A DNA stretch of 22,397 nucleotides from NCBI GenBank assembly GCA_964611575.1, contig CAZTAJ010000068.1:1-22397 (forward strand), written 5' to 3'. The stretch is from CAITUY01 sp964611575. Its GTDB lineage: Bacteria; Verrucomicrobiota; Kiritimatiellia; CAIKKV01; CAITUY01. How positions within the stretch are numbered: position 1 is the first letter of the stretch; the number at the start of each line of letters is the position of its first letter. Both the position numbers and the translations under genes were made by a program. A model generated the notes under the pieces. That model made no database searches. It saw only the letters and a list, made by a program, of their open reading frames with translations, and was not told the origin of the DNA. Below, one piece after another: positions 7,066 through 15,216 of this stretch.

Positions 7066-9047
7066 GCACTCGTCTTCGCTGGTTCCTGGCGCCTGCATCC
7101 CTGGCGGCATTGACCGCAGTTATAGCCGTCGCGCAAACCAACCCCGTAGCGGCGCCCCCCTCCGCGGCGCCCGTCGAAGCCGGCGTGGCCGCCGATGGAC
7201 TGGTGACATTGAATGCCGATGACATCCTGGTCACCCAGATTCTCAACGCGTTCTCGCGGCAGACGGGCCGGAGCATCGTGGTGGGACCCGATGTCACGGG
7301 CCGCACGACCGTGCGCCTGACGGGCGTGCCGTGGGAATCGGCGCTGGAGGCGGTTTTGAAACCCTTTGGCTACGGGCACTACACGGCAGGCAACGCCACG
7401 GTGGTGTGCGGCACGGACACGCTGGTGTCTCGCCTGTTCACACTCAAGTATGTGGATGCCAGCGATGTGGAGGATGTGATTCGGTCGGCCATGTCACCGC
7501 GCGGCAAGATCAGCAAAGTAGTGGCGCGGAGCCAGAGTTGGAGCGCTTCGACCGAGGGTGGCGGCTCCACCATGGCCGGCGGCAATACCATGGGCAAGCG
7601 CCAGCGCAGCCAGGAAAAATCGGAGATGGCGAAAACCAAGACGATTGTCGTCACGGATATTCCCGCCGCGCTGGATCAAATCGCCCTGCTGATCGGTGAG
7701 GTCGATCGCCAGCCCTTGCAGATCTTGATTGAAGCGCGGTTCCTGGAAGCCAGCCCCAGCGTTCTGCGGGATATCGGCGTGGAGTTCGGGACGGGCGCCG
7801 ATGGGGCGAGCGTGCTGGGCTTCGCGCAGGGCGGCGACGCCTATGGCGCGGGCGCTCAAACGGTGAGCAGCCGCGTGCAGCCGGGCAACTTCACGCCGGC
7901 CAGCGGACTCTCGATCAATAAGAGTAGTCCCTTCAATGCGGGACTGAACCTTATGTTTCAGAAACTGTCGCCCGCTCAATTCGAGGTGCTGCTGCACATG
8001 CTCCAGGAGAATGCCTCCGTCAACGTCCTCTCGGCGCCGCGGATCCTGACACTCAACAACCAGGAAGCGACGATCATTGTCGGGCAGAAGTACCCGATCA
8101 TCGACTCGAATGTCTCGACCGGCGCGGGCGCGACGCCGACCATCACAACGTCGCTCCGGGGCTACGAGGATATCGGGATCCAGCTCAATGTGCTGCCGCA
8201 GGTGTGCGAAGGACGCTCCGTGAACATGATTGTCCGCCCCTCCGTGCGCGAGTGGGTGGGTGAGAAGTCGGGCGTGGCTGCCGGGGCAGGGAGCGGGGAA
8301 ACCGCCCTTACCATGTACCCGGTGATCTCCACGCGTGAGGCGGAAACACAGGTGCTGGTACGGGACGGGCAAACGATCGTGATTGGCGGGCTTCTCAAGG
8401 ACAAGCAGACCCGCATCACCATTAAGGTGCCGATCCTGGGCGACATTCCGCTCCTTGGGGCGCTGTTCCGCCGTCAGACGGACCAGAACGAGAAGATTGA
8501 ACTGCTCATTTTCCTGACGGCTTCGATTGTCCGGGAGGGCTCATCCCTCGTGGAGACGAACCTGGCGGCCCAGGTCTCGGGTCCGTTCGGAGCACCGGCT
8601 GTGTCGACCGTGGTCCCGGCCGTTTCGGCGGCGCCGGTTGTCACGGTGACGGAGCCGATCCCACCCGTCGCCGTAAAGACAGTGGAGGTGCTGGTCGTGG
8701 AACCTGTTGCCGCCACGCCGCCGGTCGCTGCTGAGACGATGCAGGTGCCGGCTGTGGAGGACCCTGTTGCCGCCATGCCGACGGCCGTCGTGGAGTCTGT
8801 GCCTGCGCCAGCCGCTGCGCCGGAACCGGAGGTGCCCGTGGCGGAGGTCGCTGCGCCGGCGGCGCCCGTGAACGCCCCGGTTGTCGCCCCTCCCGCCGTC
8901 GTGTCGGGATCCGCGGGAGACGAGGTGGCGCGAGCCATTGAAAGCGCCGGCGCGGCATCGACCGCGGCGGCGGACAAGGCAAATACGATCCGGAGGGAAC
9001 TCGGAATGGGGGACGCCGCCGCAGCGCCTGCGGTGTCTGCGCCGTGA
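7062..9047 (+). CDS. Secretin (PilQ/GspD family) with long Pro/Ala/Val-rich tail
   Basis: 661-aa outer-membrane channel for a pilus or type II-like machine. A signal peptide (about 1-24, ending AVAQ) precedes an STN/N0 domain (about 46-100), an N1-type domain (about 122-217) interrupted by a Gly/Ser/Lys loop (160-190), and the secretin core (about 223-490). Core hallmarks are VLSAPRILTLNNQEATIIVGQ, DIGIQLNVLPQV, VLVRDGQTIVIGGLLKD and VPILGDIPLLGALFRR. I see no AMIN domain, which PilQ proteins often have. After the core comes an unusual tail of about 160 residues: Pro/Val/Ala-rich with near-repeats, ending in a short amphipathic helix. This tail may contact peptidoglycan, a pilotin or the cell surface. 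The start overlaps the pilT stop by ATGA. PilQ versus GspD cannot be settled from this gene alone; context favours a pilus. Confidence 0.9.
   Translation: MSTRLRWFLAPASLAALTAVIAVAQTNPVAAPPSAAPVEAGVAADGLVTLNADDILVTQILNAFSRQTGRSIVVGPDVTGRTTVRLTGVPWESALEAVLKPFGYGHYTAGNATVVCGTDTLVSRLFTLKYVDASDVEDVIRSAMSPRGKISKVVARSQSWSASTEGGGSTMAGGNTMGKRQRSQEKSEMAKTKTIVVTDIPAALDQIALLIGEVDRQPLQILIEARFLEASPSVLRDIGVEFGTGADGASVLGFAQGGDAYGAGAQTVSSRVQPGNFTPASGLSINKSSPFNAGLNLMFQKLSPAQFEVLLHMLQENASVNVLSAPRILTLNNQEATIIVGQKYPIIDSNVSTGAGATPTITTSLRGYEDIGIQLNVLPQVCEGRSVNMIVRPSVREWVGEKSGVAAGAGSGETALTMYPVISTREAETQVLVRDGQTIVIGGLLKDKQTRITIKVPILGDIPLLGALFRRQTDQNEKIELLIFLTASIVREGSSLVETNLAAQVSGPFGAPAVSTVVPAVSAAPVVTVTEPIPPVAVKTVEVLVVEPVAATPPVAAETMQVPAVEDPVAAMPTAVVESVPAPAAAPEPEVPVAEVAAPAAPVNAPVVAPPAVVSGSAGDEVARAIESAGAASTAAADKANTIRRELGMGDAAAAPAVSAP
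8681..8800 (+). repeat. Imperfect 60-bp tandem repeat in the secretin tail
   Basis: An 18-base core, CCTGTTGCCGCCAYGCCG, occurs at 8703-8720 and again at 8763-8780, exactly 60 bases apart with one mismatch. The flanking bases are more diverged. It encodes the two PVAA-MP-type units of the Pro/Ala/Val tail and is probably an old in-frame duplication. Confidence 0.5.
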
Positions 9048-9087
9048 AGTGCCCGATGATGATGGGCCTGAAGGCGGGGGTTTTTCT

Positions 9088-10806
9088 GTGAGTACGAACA
9101 GACTCGGTTCCATTCTGCTGGCGTCCGGTCGCATTACGGCGGAGCAGCTCGAAAGGGCGTCCCGCGTGCAGGCAAGCAGCGGGCGCCTGCTGGGCGAAGT
9201 CCTGCGCGAGATGGGGTTTGCCGACGATGACGACATCGCCCGGGCCCTGGCAACGCAGCTGGACATCCCGTATCGCGAACTGGGTGAGGACTTTCGTCTC
9301 GAGAAGGAGGACGTCAAGCTGATCCCGGTGTCCGTGGCCCGGCGGTTTGGCGTGATACCGGTGCGGGATCGTGCGTCAGGTTCGATCATGCTGGTGATGA
9401 AGGACCCGCTGGATCTGCACGCCATCGATACCGTTCGCTCGCTGACGTCGCTCGACGTGACCAAGGCCGTCAGCACCGAGGCCCGCATCCGGGCGGCGAT
9501 CGACCGTTACTACACGGAGGAGGCCCACATCGAGCGCAACCTGCGCGACATTGTCGATGCGGAGGTGGACCCGCTCCTGCGCGAGGGGGAAGACAGCTCG
9601 GTGAATGCCGACCAGCTCCGGGTGCTGGCCAACGACGCGCCGGTGGTGCGGTTTGTGAACCTGTTGCTCATGCAGGCCGTGCGCGACCGGGCCAGCGATA
9701 TTCACTTCGAGCCGCAGGAGAAGGACGTGATCGTCCGGTTGCGCATCGACGGCGTGTTGCGTGAAGTGACGCCCCCGCCGAAGGCGCTCTACCCGGGGAT
9801 CGTCACCCGCATCAAGATCCTGTCGAGCATGGATATCGCGGAACGGCGGTTGCCGCTGGACGGCCGTTTCAAGTTCAGTGTGCACGACCGGATTATTGAT
9901 ATCCGGGTGTCATCCCTGCCGGTGGTGCACGGGGAGAAGCTCGTGCTGCGCGTGCTCGATCGCGCCGCCTTGCTGGTGGACTTGAAGGATGTGGGTTTCG
10001 AGGGGGCGATGCTGACGCGGTTGCGTGAGATCCTGCACATTCCGCACGGCATCATCCTGCTGACGGGGCCGACGGGCAGCGGCAAGACAACGACGCTGTA
10101 TAGTGCGCTGAATTACCTCAAGTCGCCCGAGGTCAACATCCAGACCGTGGAGGACCCGGTCGAGTACCTGATTCCCGGCATCAATCAAATGGCGATCAAG
10201 CCGCAGATCGGGCTCGATTTCGCCAACGCGCTGCGTTCCATCCTGCGCCAGGACCCGGATATCATCATGATCGGCGAAATGCGCGACATGGAGACGGCCA
10301 GTATTGCGATGCGGGCGGCGCTCACCGGCCATTTGGTTCTCAGCACCCTGCACACGAACGATTCTCCGTCGGCGTTCTGGCGGTTGCGCGACATCGGCAT
10401 TGAGCCTTATCTGGTGGCGGCCACGATCAAGCTGGTGATTTCGCAGCGTCTTGTGCGGTTGATTTGCGACGGCTGCCGGGCACCCGTGACGCCCTCGCCC
10501 GAGATGATGAAGGCGGCGCTGGCGGCCGACCCGGCGGCTGCCTCCTGGACCTTCCAGGAAGGGGCCGGGTGTGTCAAATGCGGCCGGACGGGGTACCGGG
10601 GCCGGTCGGGGATCTTCGAATTCATGGAGGTGTCGGACCCGATCCGGGAGATGATCCTGAACGAGACGGGCACCGTGGCGTTGCGTCAGAAAGCCATCGA
10701 GCTGGGCATGGAAACGCTGCTGGTCAACGGGATGGGCAGAGTCCGGCGCGGCCTGACGACCGTAGACGAAGTGTTGAGCGTGGCGCCGACGTCTGACATG
10801 GGGTGA
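9088..10806 (+). CDS. pilB: PilB/GspE-family assembly ATPase
   Basis: 572-aa cytoplasmic ATPase that would power pilin polymerisation. An N-terminal MshEN/T2SSE_N-type region (about 3-140, starting NRLGSILLASGRITAEQLERA) precedes the N2 domain (VNLLLMQAVRDRASDIHFEP) and the catalytic core. Walker A is GPTGSGKTT (327-335), the Asp box lies at VEDPVEYL (354-361), Walker B is DIIMIGEMRD (391-400) with Glu397, and the His box is STLHTNDS (419-426). The tetracysteine zinc site of the PilB/GspE branch is intact (Cys460, Cys463, Cys495, Cys498), which separates it from the PilT-type gene. The start is the GTG at 9088, preceded by AAGGCGGGGG. The frame is open further upstream, but that part overlaps the secretin gene and lacks family sequence. 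Confidence 0.93.
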   Translation: MSTNRLGSILLASGRITAEQLERASRVQASSGRLLGEVLREMGFADDDDIARALATQLDIPYRELGEDFRLEKEDVKLIPVSVARRFGVIPVRDRASGSIMLVMKDPLDLHAIDTVRSLTSLDVTKAVSTEARIRAAIDRYYTEEAHIERNLRDIVDAEVDPLLREGEDSSVNADQLRVLANDAPVVRFVNLLLMQAVRDRASDIHFEPQEKDVIVRLRIDGVLREVTPPPKALYPGIVTRIKILSSMDIAERRLPLDGRFKFSVHDRIIDIRVSSLPVVHGEKLVLRVLDRAALLVDLKDVGFEGAMLTRLREILHIPHGIILLTGPTGSGKTTTLYSALNYLKSPEVNIQTVEDPVEYLIPGINQMAIKPQIGLDFANALRSILRQDPDIIMIGEMRDMETASIAMRAALTGHLVLSTLHTNDSPSAFWRLRDIGIEPYLVAATIKLVISQRLVRLICDGCRAPVTPSPEMMKAALAADPAAASWTFQEGAGCVKCGRTGYRGRSGIFEFMEVSDPIREMILNETGTVALRQKAIELGMETLLVNGMGRVRRGLTTVDEVLSVAPTSDMG

Positions 10807-10813
10807 TTGACGC

Positions 10814-12064
10814 ATGCCGGCCTATACCTATATTGCCAAGACGGACGATGGCCGGGTGGTTCAGTCCACGATCGAGGCGGCTTCGAGGCAGGAGGCGCTG
10901 TCGCTGATTCGATCGCACACGGCGGGTGTGGTGGTATCATTGACGGAGGCGGCCGCACCCCAGGCATTGTCGGGGCGGGACACGCCGCCGCCTTTGCGGG
11001 TGCGCGCCGAGCCCCGGCTGCGATCGGGCCGGATAGGCCCGCGCGACCTGGCGGTCTTCTTCCGGCAGCTGGCGATCTCGGTCAATGCCGGCGTGTCGTT
11101 ACGGGATTCGGTCGAGTCGATCACGGCGGATCTGGAGCACGCGGCCTTCCGCAGCGTGTTGCGGCGGGTGTGCGACAGGCTGCATGACGGACGGTCATTT
11201 TCACAGTCCCTGGCGGCGGAAGGGCGGGTCTTCCCGCCGATTTGTGTGGCGCTGATACGTACGGCCGAGGAGGCGGGCAGCATGGCCCAGACCCTTGACC
11301 AGTTGGCGGCCTCCATCGAGAAGAATGTGGCGTTGACGCGCAAAATCCGCAGTATCACCGCCTATCCCATGTTCGTGGCGTTCTTCTTCGCAATCGTTGT
11401 GTTGATCATGACGTTCTTCATCCTCCCGCAGTTTCAGAACGTTTTCACCGGGTGGGGTGCGGAACTTCCCTTGCTGACACGCCTGGTCTTCCGGGCGAAT
11501 AAGGCCGTGGTCGGGAATGCGGTGCCGATCTTTGCGATTCTGGCGGCAATCATCGGCGGGCTGATCGCGTGGAGCCGGACGGCGGCCGGCGAACGGCGGA
11601 TCGATCGCTTCCTGCTGGAGTTGCCCCTGTTGGGGTTGAGCCTGAAGAAGCTGGCGATCGCGCGTTTCTGCAAGAACCTGGCGATCATGATCCGCGGCGG
11701 TGTGCCGATCGCCACGGCCATTGAGATCACGGCGGCGGTGTCCGGCAACAAGGCCATCGAAGAGGCGTTGCTCGGGGCGCGGGATCGCATCATCCGGGGG
11801 TCGGATATCACCACGGGCCTCTCCGACCAGGGACTATTCCCTCGTCTGCTGATCCGGATGGTCGGGGTGGGTGAGTCCTCCGGTCGCCTGCCAGAGGTGC
11901 TTGACCGGGTGGCGGCCAGCTACGAGGACGATGTCGAGGGATCGATCATGACCATCACCGCCTTGTTCGAGCCGATCATCATCGTGTCGTTCGGGGCGAT
12001 CGTTCTTACATTTGTGATGGCGATCTACCTGCCCGTCTTCACAGTGGCATCGCACATGCGGTAA
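10814..12064 (+). CDS. pilC: PilC/GspF-family inner-membrane platform protein
   Basis: 416-aa polytopic membrane protein on which the assembly and retraction ATPases act. After a short N-terminal strand region (AYTYIAKTDDGRVV) come two copies of the T2SSF domain (about 77-200 and 280-405). Each carries the family pattern: FFRQLAISVNAGVSLRDSV with AEEAGSMAQTLDQLA in the first, FCKNLAIMIRGGVPIATAI with GVGESSGRLPEVLDRVA in the second. Transmembrane helices lie near 184-204, 236-254 and 384-406. Length and layout are normal for PilC/GspF. It starts eight bases after the PilB-type gene, and a 92-bp gap with a putative promoter separates it from the pilin gene. Confidence 0.93.
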   Translation: MPAYTYIAKTDDGRVVQSTIEAASRQEALSLIRSHTAGVVVSLTEAAAPQALSGRDTPPPLRVRAEPRLRSGRIGPRDLAVFFRQLAISVNAGVSLRDSVESITADLEHAAFRSVLRRVCDRLHDGRSFSQSLAAEGRVFPPICVALIRTAEEAGSMAQTLDQLAASIEKNVALTRKIRSITAYPMFVAFFFAIVVLIMTFFILPQFQNVFTGWGAELPLLTRLVFRANKAVVGNAVPIFAILAAIIGGLIAWSRTAAGERRIDRFLLELPLLGLSLKKLAIARFCKNLAIMIRGGVPIATAIEITAAVSGNKAIEEALLGARDRIIRGSDITTGLSDQGLFPRLLIRMVGVGESSGRLPEVLDRVAASYEDDVEGSIMTITALFEPIIIVSFGAIVLTFVMAIYLPVFTVASHMR

Positions 12065-12080
12065 GGGGCGGGGAATTGGC

Positions 12081-12108
12081 TTGCAGACGCTGTAGGTTGG
12101 TCCATAAT
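12081..12108 (+). promoter_or_regulatory. Candidate internal promoter for the major pilin gene
   Basis: TTGCAG (12081-12086) and CATAAT (12103-12108) are separated by 16 bases in the gap between the PilC-type and pilin genes. The -10 box matches 5 of 6 bases; the -35 box keeps only TTG. A separate promoter would suit a pilin needed in large excess over the machinery. Confidence 0.4.
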
Positions 12109-12144
12109 CGGAACGAGGTAACAGAAACGCGCAGAGGCGCAAAC

Positions 12145-12151
12145 AAGGAGG
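12145..12151 (+). promoter_or_regulatory. Strong ribosome binding site of the pilin gene
   Basis: AAGGAGG, a full match to the Shine-Dalgarno consensus, lies five bases before the ATG at 12157. It is the strongest site seen in the cluster and fixes the pilin start. Confidence 0.75.
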
Positions 12152-12156
12152 GTAGT

Positions 12157-12579
12157 ATGAGCAGGAAGAGCAAGGCAGGGTTCACGTTAGTCGAGTTGAT
12201 GGTTGTGGCGATCATCGTGGCGATTCTGGCGGCGGTGGCGATTCCGTTGATGAGTGCCCAGAAGAAGCGCGCGGCGGCCACCGAGGGTGATGCGGGTCTC
12301 GGCATGTTGCGCACGGTGTTGCGTGCGATGTATGCGGAAACGGGAGCGTACAATAAGGACCCCAGCGGGAACACATTGGCGGGAACGGTGGCAATCACCA
12401 ATCTGCCGGGTGTCAATGCCTCGGATCTGGACGGCAAATATTTCCGGTCCGGCGACTATAGTGTCAGGGACCTTACCGCCAGCACCTATATGCTCTGGGT
12501 CGTCGGATCCAGTCAGGAAGTGGCCGGCGTTACCATCAAACTGGATCAGGGTGGCAACTTCACGCGCATCGGTTTGTGA
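12157..12579 (+). CDS. pilA: Major type IV prepilin (PilA/GspG-like)
   Basis: 140-aa class III prepilin. It has a short basic leader MSRKSKAG, the prepilin peptidase site G8/F9, Glu13 at mature position +5 and a hydrophobic alpha-1 helix (FTLVELMVVAIIVAILAAVAIPLM, about residues 9-32, read in two parts). The small globular domain has no cysteines, so the disulfide loop of many type IVa pilins is absent. An AMYAETGAYNKDPS segment resembles GspG-like pseudopilins. A strong ribosome binding site, an upstream promoter candidate and a downstream hairpin suggest high, separately controlled expression. This makes it the best candidate for the main filament subunit. Whether it builds a long pilus or a short pseudopilus cannot be decided here. 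Confidence 0.88.
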   Translation: MSRKSKAGFTLVELMVVAIIVAILAAVAIPLMSAQKKRAAATEGDAGLGMLRTVLRAMYAETGAYNKDPSGNTLAGTVAITNLPGVNASDLDGKYFRSGDYSVRDLTASTYMLWVVGSSQEVAGVTIKLDQGGNFTRIGL

Positions 12580-12586
12580 GGCCTGC

Positions 12587-12607
12587 CGCATCCCGGACCG
12601 GGATGTG
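12587..12607 (+). other. Hairpin after the pilin gene
   Basis: CATCCCG (12589-12595) and CGGGATG (12599-12605) pair perfectly around a GAC loop, and the stem extends by one G-T and one C-G pair. There is no T-run, so it is not a standard terminator. Its place directly after the pilin gene suits a 3' stabiliser or partial attenuator that sets pilin mRNA above the downstream genes. Confidence 0.45.
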
Positions 12608-12627
12608 ACACGGGATCAGGCGGGCTC

Positions 12628-13593
12628 ATGAAGCTGACCTCTTGGCCAGGAATTGCGGAAGATATCGTCGGGGTGGACATCTCCGATGGCATCGTCACGG
12701 CGGCTCGTGTGGAGGTCGATCGGGAGGGGCGCGTCCGCCTGCGGAACGTCGGCTGGGATGAGATCCCGGCCGGCGTTTCCGAAGTCGAACAAGCGGCCGT
12801 CATCCGGCGTGTCTGGCGCTCAAGCGGGATGCCGTCCTATACGGTGTGCGGCTCGTTCCGGGGCCGTTCCTGCATGCTGCGTTACTTTCGCTACCCGGCC
12901 ATCACACGCGCTGAACTTGATTCGGCGTTGCGGTTGGAGGCGGAAGAGAGTCTCCAGTTGAAACAGGCTGATATCGTCCTGGATTGGCAGATCAGTCAAC
13001 CTTTGCAGTCGACGGGGATGGGTTCAGGAACCCGGCCTTACGAGGGATTGCTGGTGGCGGCTCCGCGCGCCGATGTCGACAAATTGCTGGGCGTGTTGCG
13101 GCTGGCGGGGCTATACCCGGTCGCGATCGATGTCGGGGCCACGGCGTTGTGCAATGCGTACCGGGCGCTTGAGGGCGGCGTGGCGGAGGATGGAGCGACG
13201 TGTCTCGTCCACCTGACCCGGCAATGCGCGGATGTGGCCTTGTTGTTCGACCGCCAGGGCGTTTACGCGCGTTCGGTTCATGCGCGTGGCGATGATTGGG
13301 ATTCGTCGCAGGATGTGCTGGTTGAGAGTGTCAAGGATGCCTTGAAGTACTACGAGTTCAAGCTGCGCCGGCAACCGGTCAAGCGCTTGGTGCTGGCGGG
13401 GCGCATGCCGTCGGGAACGGGTTTCAAGGTCGCCCTGGAGAAGGCCGCCGGATTGCCGGCGACCGTCTGGGATGCGGTGCCGGCGGTCGTGCCGGGGAGT
13501 TCTCGCGTCCGGCGGGTTCTGGCGGACCTGTCCCAGGTGCCGCCCATGGCCATTAGCATCGGTCTGGCATTGCGGAGATTCGACCATGCCTGA
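12628..13593 (+). CDS. pilM: PilM-like actin-fold ATPase of pilus assembly
   Basis: 321-aa cytoplasmic protein with the actin-like fold seen in PilM and GspL cytoplasmic domains. Evidence includes the phosphate-1 loop IVGVDISDGIVTAARV (13-28), the AELDSALRLEAEESLQL region that matches the conserved PilM acidic segment, a second actin-type strand YPVAIDVGATALCNAYRAL (about 167-185) and a late LVLAGRMPSGTGF segment followed by the family's C-terminal tail. In known pili PilM binds the cytoplasmic tail of PilN. The next gene is a PilN-like protein overlapping by eight bases, which supports the call. It is slightly shorter than many PilM proteins (about 350 aa). Confidence 0.85.
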   Translation: MKLTSWPGIAEDIVGVDISDGIVTAARVEVDREGRVRLRNVGWDEIPAGVSEVEQAAVIRRVWRSSGMPSYTVCGSFRGRSCMLRYFRYPAITRAELDSALRLEAEESLQLKQADIVLDWQISQPLQSTGMGSGTRPYEGLLVAAPRADVDKLLGVLRLAGLYPVAIDVGATALCNAYRALEGGVAEDGATCLVHLTRQCADVALLFDRQGVYARSVHARGDDWDSSQDVLVESVKDALKYYEFKLRRQPVKRLVLAGRMPSGTGFKVALEKAAGLPATVWDAVPAVVPGSSRVRRVLADLSQVPPMAISIGLALRRFDHA

Positions 13594-14188
13594 TTTCACG
13601 ATCAACCTCATTCGTGACCGCGTGATCCCGCCGGAGCGGCGCAGGAGGCGGTACTGGGGCATGATTGGATACCTGGCGGCCAGCGGACTCTTGCTGGCGG
13701 TCACGTTGTGGCTGGCCACGTCCTGGCTTGTGCATGCGGCCGTGGTGCGGGAGGATACGGTTCGCCTCGAACGCGGTTTTCTTGAGACTCATCCGAATCA
13801 CGATGGGATCGCCCCCTATGCGGCCTGGCTGGAACGCGTCACGGGGGAGCATGTCGCGAAACTCAAAGCGGTAGACGCGGTGCTTGGCGGGGCCGCGCGC
13901 CCGGCCGAGTTGATCTGCCCGTTGGTCCTGTCGTTGCCGGTCGGTATCACGGTTCGCAGTCTGGTCATGGACAGCGATCAGACGGTGTCGTTCGAATTGC
14001 TGGTCGCTGCCGGAGGGACGGCCGCCGACGTGGACCCGTCGGGTCTCATGGCGCGCTGGAATCAGGATACGGCCCTGCGTGCGCGCTTGCAGGGCATCAC
14101 CTACCTGGGCGGCTCGCGGCAATCCAATGGTGAACGCAGCGACATGGTCTGGCGGTTCTCGGGCCGTCTGTCCCGGAAGGACACCTGA
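13586..14188 (+). CDS. pilN: PilN-like inner-membrane assembly protein
   Basis: 200-aa bitopic protein. The cytoplasmic N-terminus carries INLIRDRVIPPE (6-17), corresponding to the INLLP-type motif by which PilN binds PilM. A basic patch RRRRRY leads into one transmembrane helix (about 24-49), followed by a periplasmic part with a coiled-coil-like segment and a ferredoxin-like fold (about 100-195). The start ATG at 13586 lies within the last codons of the PilM-like gene, so the two are coupled. Sequence similarity to PilN is limited to the N-terminal motif and layout; a GspL C-terminal-like protein is the alternative. Confidence 0.75.
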   Translation: MPDFTINLIRDRVIPPERRRRRYWGMIGYLAASGLLLAVTLWLATSWLVHAAVVREDTVRLERGFLETHPNHDGIAPYAAWLERVTGEHVAKLKAVDAVLGGAARPAELICPLVLSLPVGITVRSLVMDSDQTVSFELLVAAGGTAADVDPSGLMARWNQDTALRARLQGITYLGGSRQSNGERSDMVWRFSGRLSRKDT

Positions 14189-14189
14189 A

Positions 14190-14714
14190 ATGGATGCTGG
14201 GCGTTTTGAGCAAAGCCGGCGGAGGTTCTGGCTGTGGATTGCGACCCCGGTCGTGCTCATGATCCTGTCCGGTTTTCCCTCCTGGCTTTGCTTGCAAAGC
14301 GCAAAGCGCGGACTCGCGGACCGCCAGGCGCTTGTGGCGGCCGTGGCCCCCTTGGAAGAGCGGCGGCGATCGATGGATGTGTTGGTGAAGAGTATGGTGG
14401 CGGACGCGGGACATGGCGCCGAGGCGTCGGACGAAACGACGCGCCGGATCAACCAGGCCGCGACGCTGTCGGGATTTGCCATTCGGTCGCTGAGTGTGGA
14501 AAAGGGAACGACGGAAACCGATGGGTTCAAGACGCTGCGGGTGGCGGTACAGGGGCAGGGGCCCCTGGTGTCGACGATCCGTTTGCTGGCCGAGTTGCAG
14601 AAGCCCGGGTTGTTATTGAGGGTTGAGACCATGAAGCTCACCGCGCTCAGCCTGCCGCCGGATGACGTGGTCGGCGGCGAGTTCACCTTCGTGCTATATC
14701 TGGGGACGCTATGA
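14190..14714 (+). CDS. pilO: PilO/GspM-like inner-membrane assembly protein
   Basis: 174-aa bitopic protein with a basic N-terminus, one transmembrane helix (about 13-35), a periplasmic coiled coil (about 36-70) and a small alpha/beta domain (about 85-174) typical of PilO and GspM. The domain includes AATLSGFAIRSLSVEKG, then VSTIRLLAELQKPGLLLRVE. Position in the cluster, right after PilN and before a GspC/PilP-like gene, supports the assignment, because sequence conservation in this family is low. It starts two bases after the PilN-like stop and ends in an ATGA overlap with the next gene. Confidence 0.72.
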   Translation: MDAGRFEQSRRRFWLWIATPVVLMILSGFPSWLCLQSAKRGLADRQALVAAVAPLEERRRSMDVLVKSMVADAGHGAEASDETTRRINQAATLSGFAIRSLSVEKGTTETDGFKTLRVAVQGQGPLVSTIRLLAELQKPGLLLRVETMKLTALSLPPDDVVGGEFTFVLYLGTL

Positions 14715-15211
14715 GCCTTACACCAGATTCCAGCGGGCTTTCAGGCCAGACCAACCGGGTTGTGCTGCTGGGGTTGCTGCTCCTGGTCGCGCTGGCGACC
14801 GTGGCGGTTTCGTGGCGCCTGACACATGTGCCGCGACGGGCTGCCGCCCGGGGCGACTATGCTGAGCGGAGCCGGCAACTGGCGGCGGAAGCCGACCAGG
14901 TGGCCGCTTCGGTGCACAAGCGACGTCTGGCCGACGCGGCCGTCATCAATTTGGATGGACTCGTCACGCGGCAGCAGCAGGAGACCGGGATTGTGTTCGC
15001 CGCGGCCGCGCCGGTGTTGACGACGGGCATTACCTTCCGTGTGCGCGGTGTGGTCCCGCGCGGCGAACACCCGCTGGCATTTGTTGACGACCGGACGCTC
15101 GGGATCGGCGAAGAGATCAACGGGTTCAAGGTCATCGCCATCGCCGACGAGAGCGTGACGTTTCGCGATCCGACGGGCAAGACCCAGTCGGTAAGCGTGT
15201 ATGGGGAGTGA
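14711..15211 (+). CDS. Membrane-anchored GspC/PilP-like protein
   Basis: 166-aa protein with an N-terminal transmembrane helix (about 17-36), a helical linker (about 45-90) and a C-terminal beta domain (about 108-164) with the homology-region pattern shared by PilP and GspC: FRVRGVVPRGEHPLAFVDD, then LGIGEEINGFKVIAIADE, then a final VTFRDPTGKTQSVSV strand. This domain usually contacts the secretin N0 domain and couples the inner and outer membrane parts. PilP is normally a lipoprotein, whereas GspC has a transmembrane anchor plus a PDZ or coiled-coil end. This protein has the GspC-type anchor but neither C-terminal extension. Confidence 0.65.
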   Translation: MSLTPDSSGLSGQTNRVVLLGLLLLVALATVAVSWRLTHVPRRAAARGDYAERSRQLAAEADQVAASVHKRRLADAAVINLDGLVTRQQQETGIVFAAAAPVLTTGITFRVRGVVPRGEHPLAFVDDRTLGIGEEINGFKVIAIADESVTFRDPTGKTQSVSVYGE

Positions 15212-15216
15212 CACCC

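Noticed and set aside
8881..9087. Longer start for the PilB-type ATPase inside the secretin gene
   Set aside because: The extra residues are Arg/Pro-rich shadow sequence, and the family N-terminus begins at the GTG at 9088, which has a ribosome binding site.
12077..12092. Sigma-54-like promoter motif before the pilin gene
   Set aside because: TTGGC and GC elements are present, but the GG to GC spacing is nine bases instead of ten and the TTGC part does not match.
12076..12156. Longer start for the pilin gene
   Set aside because: A prepilin leader should be short and basic, and the AAGGAGG site places the start at 12157.
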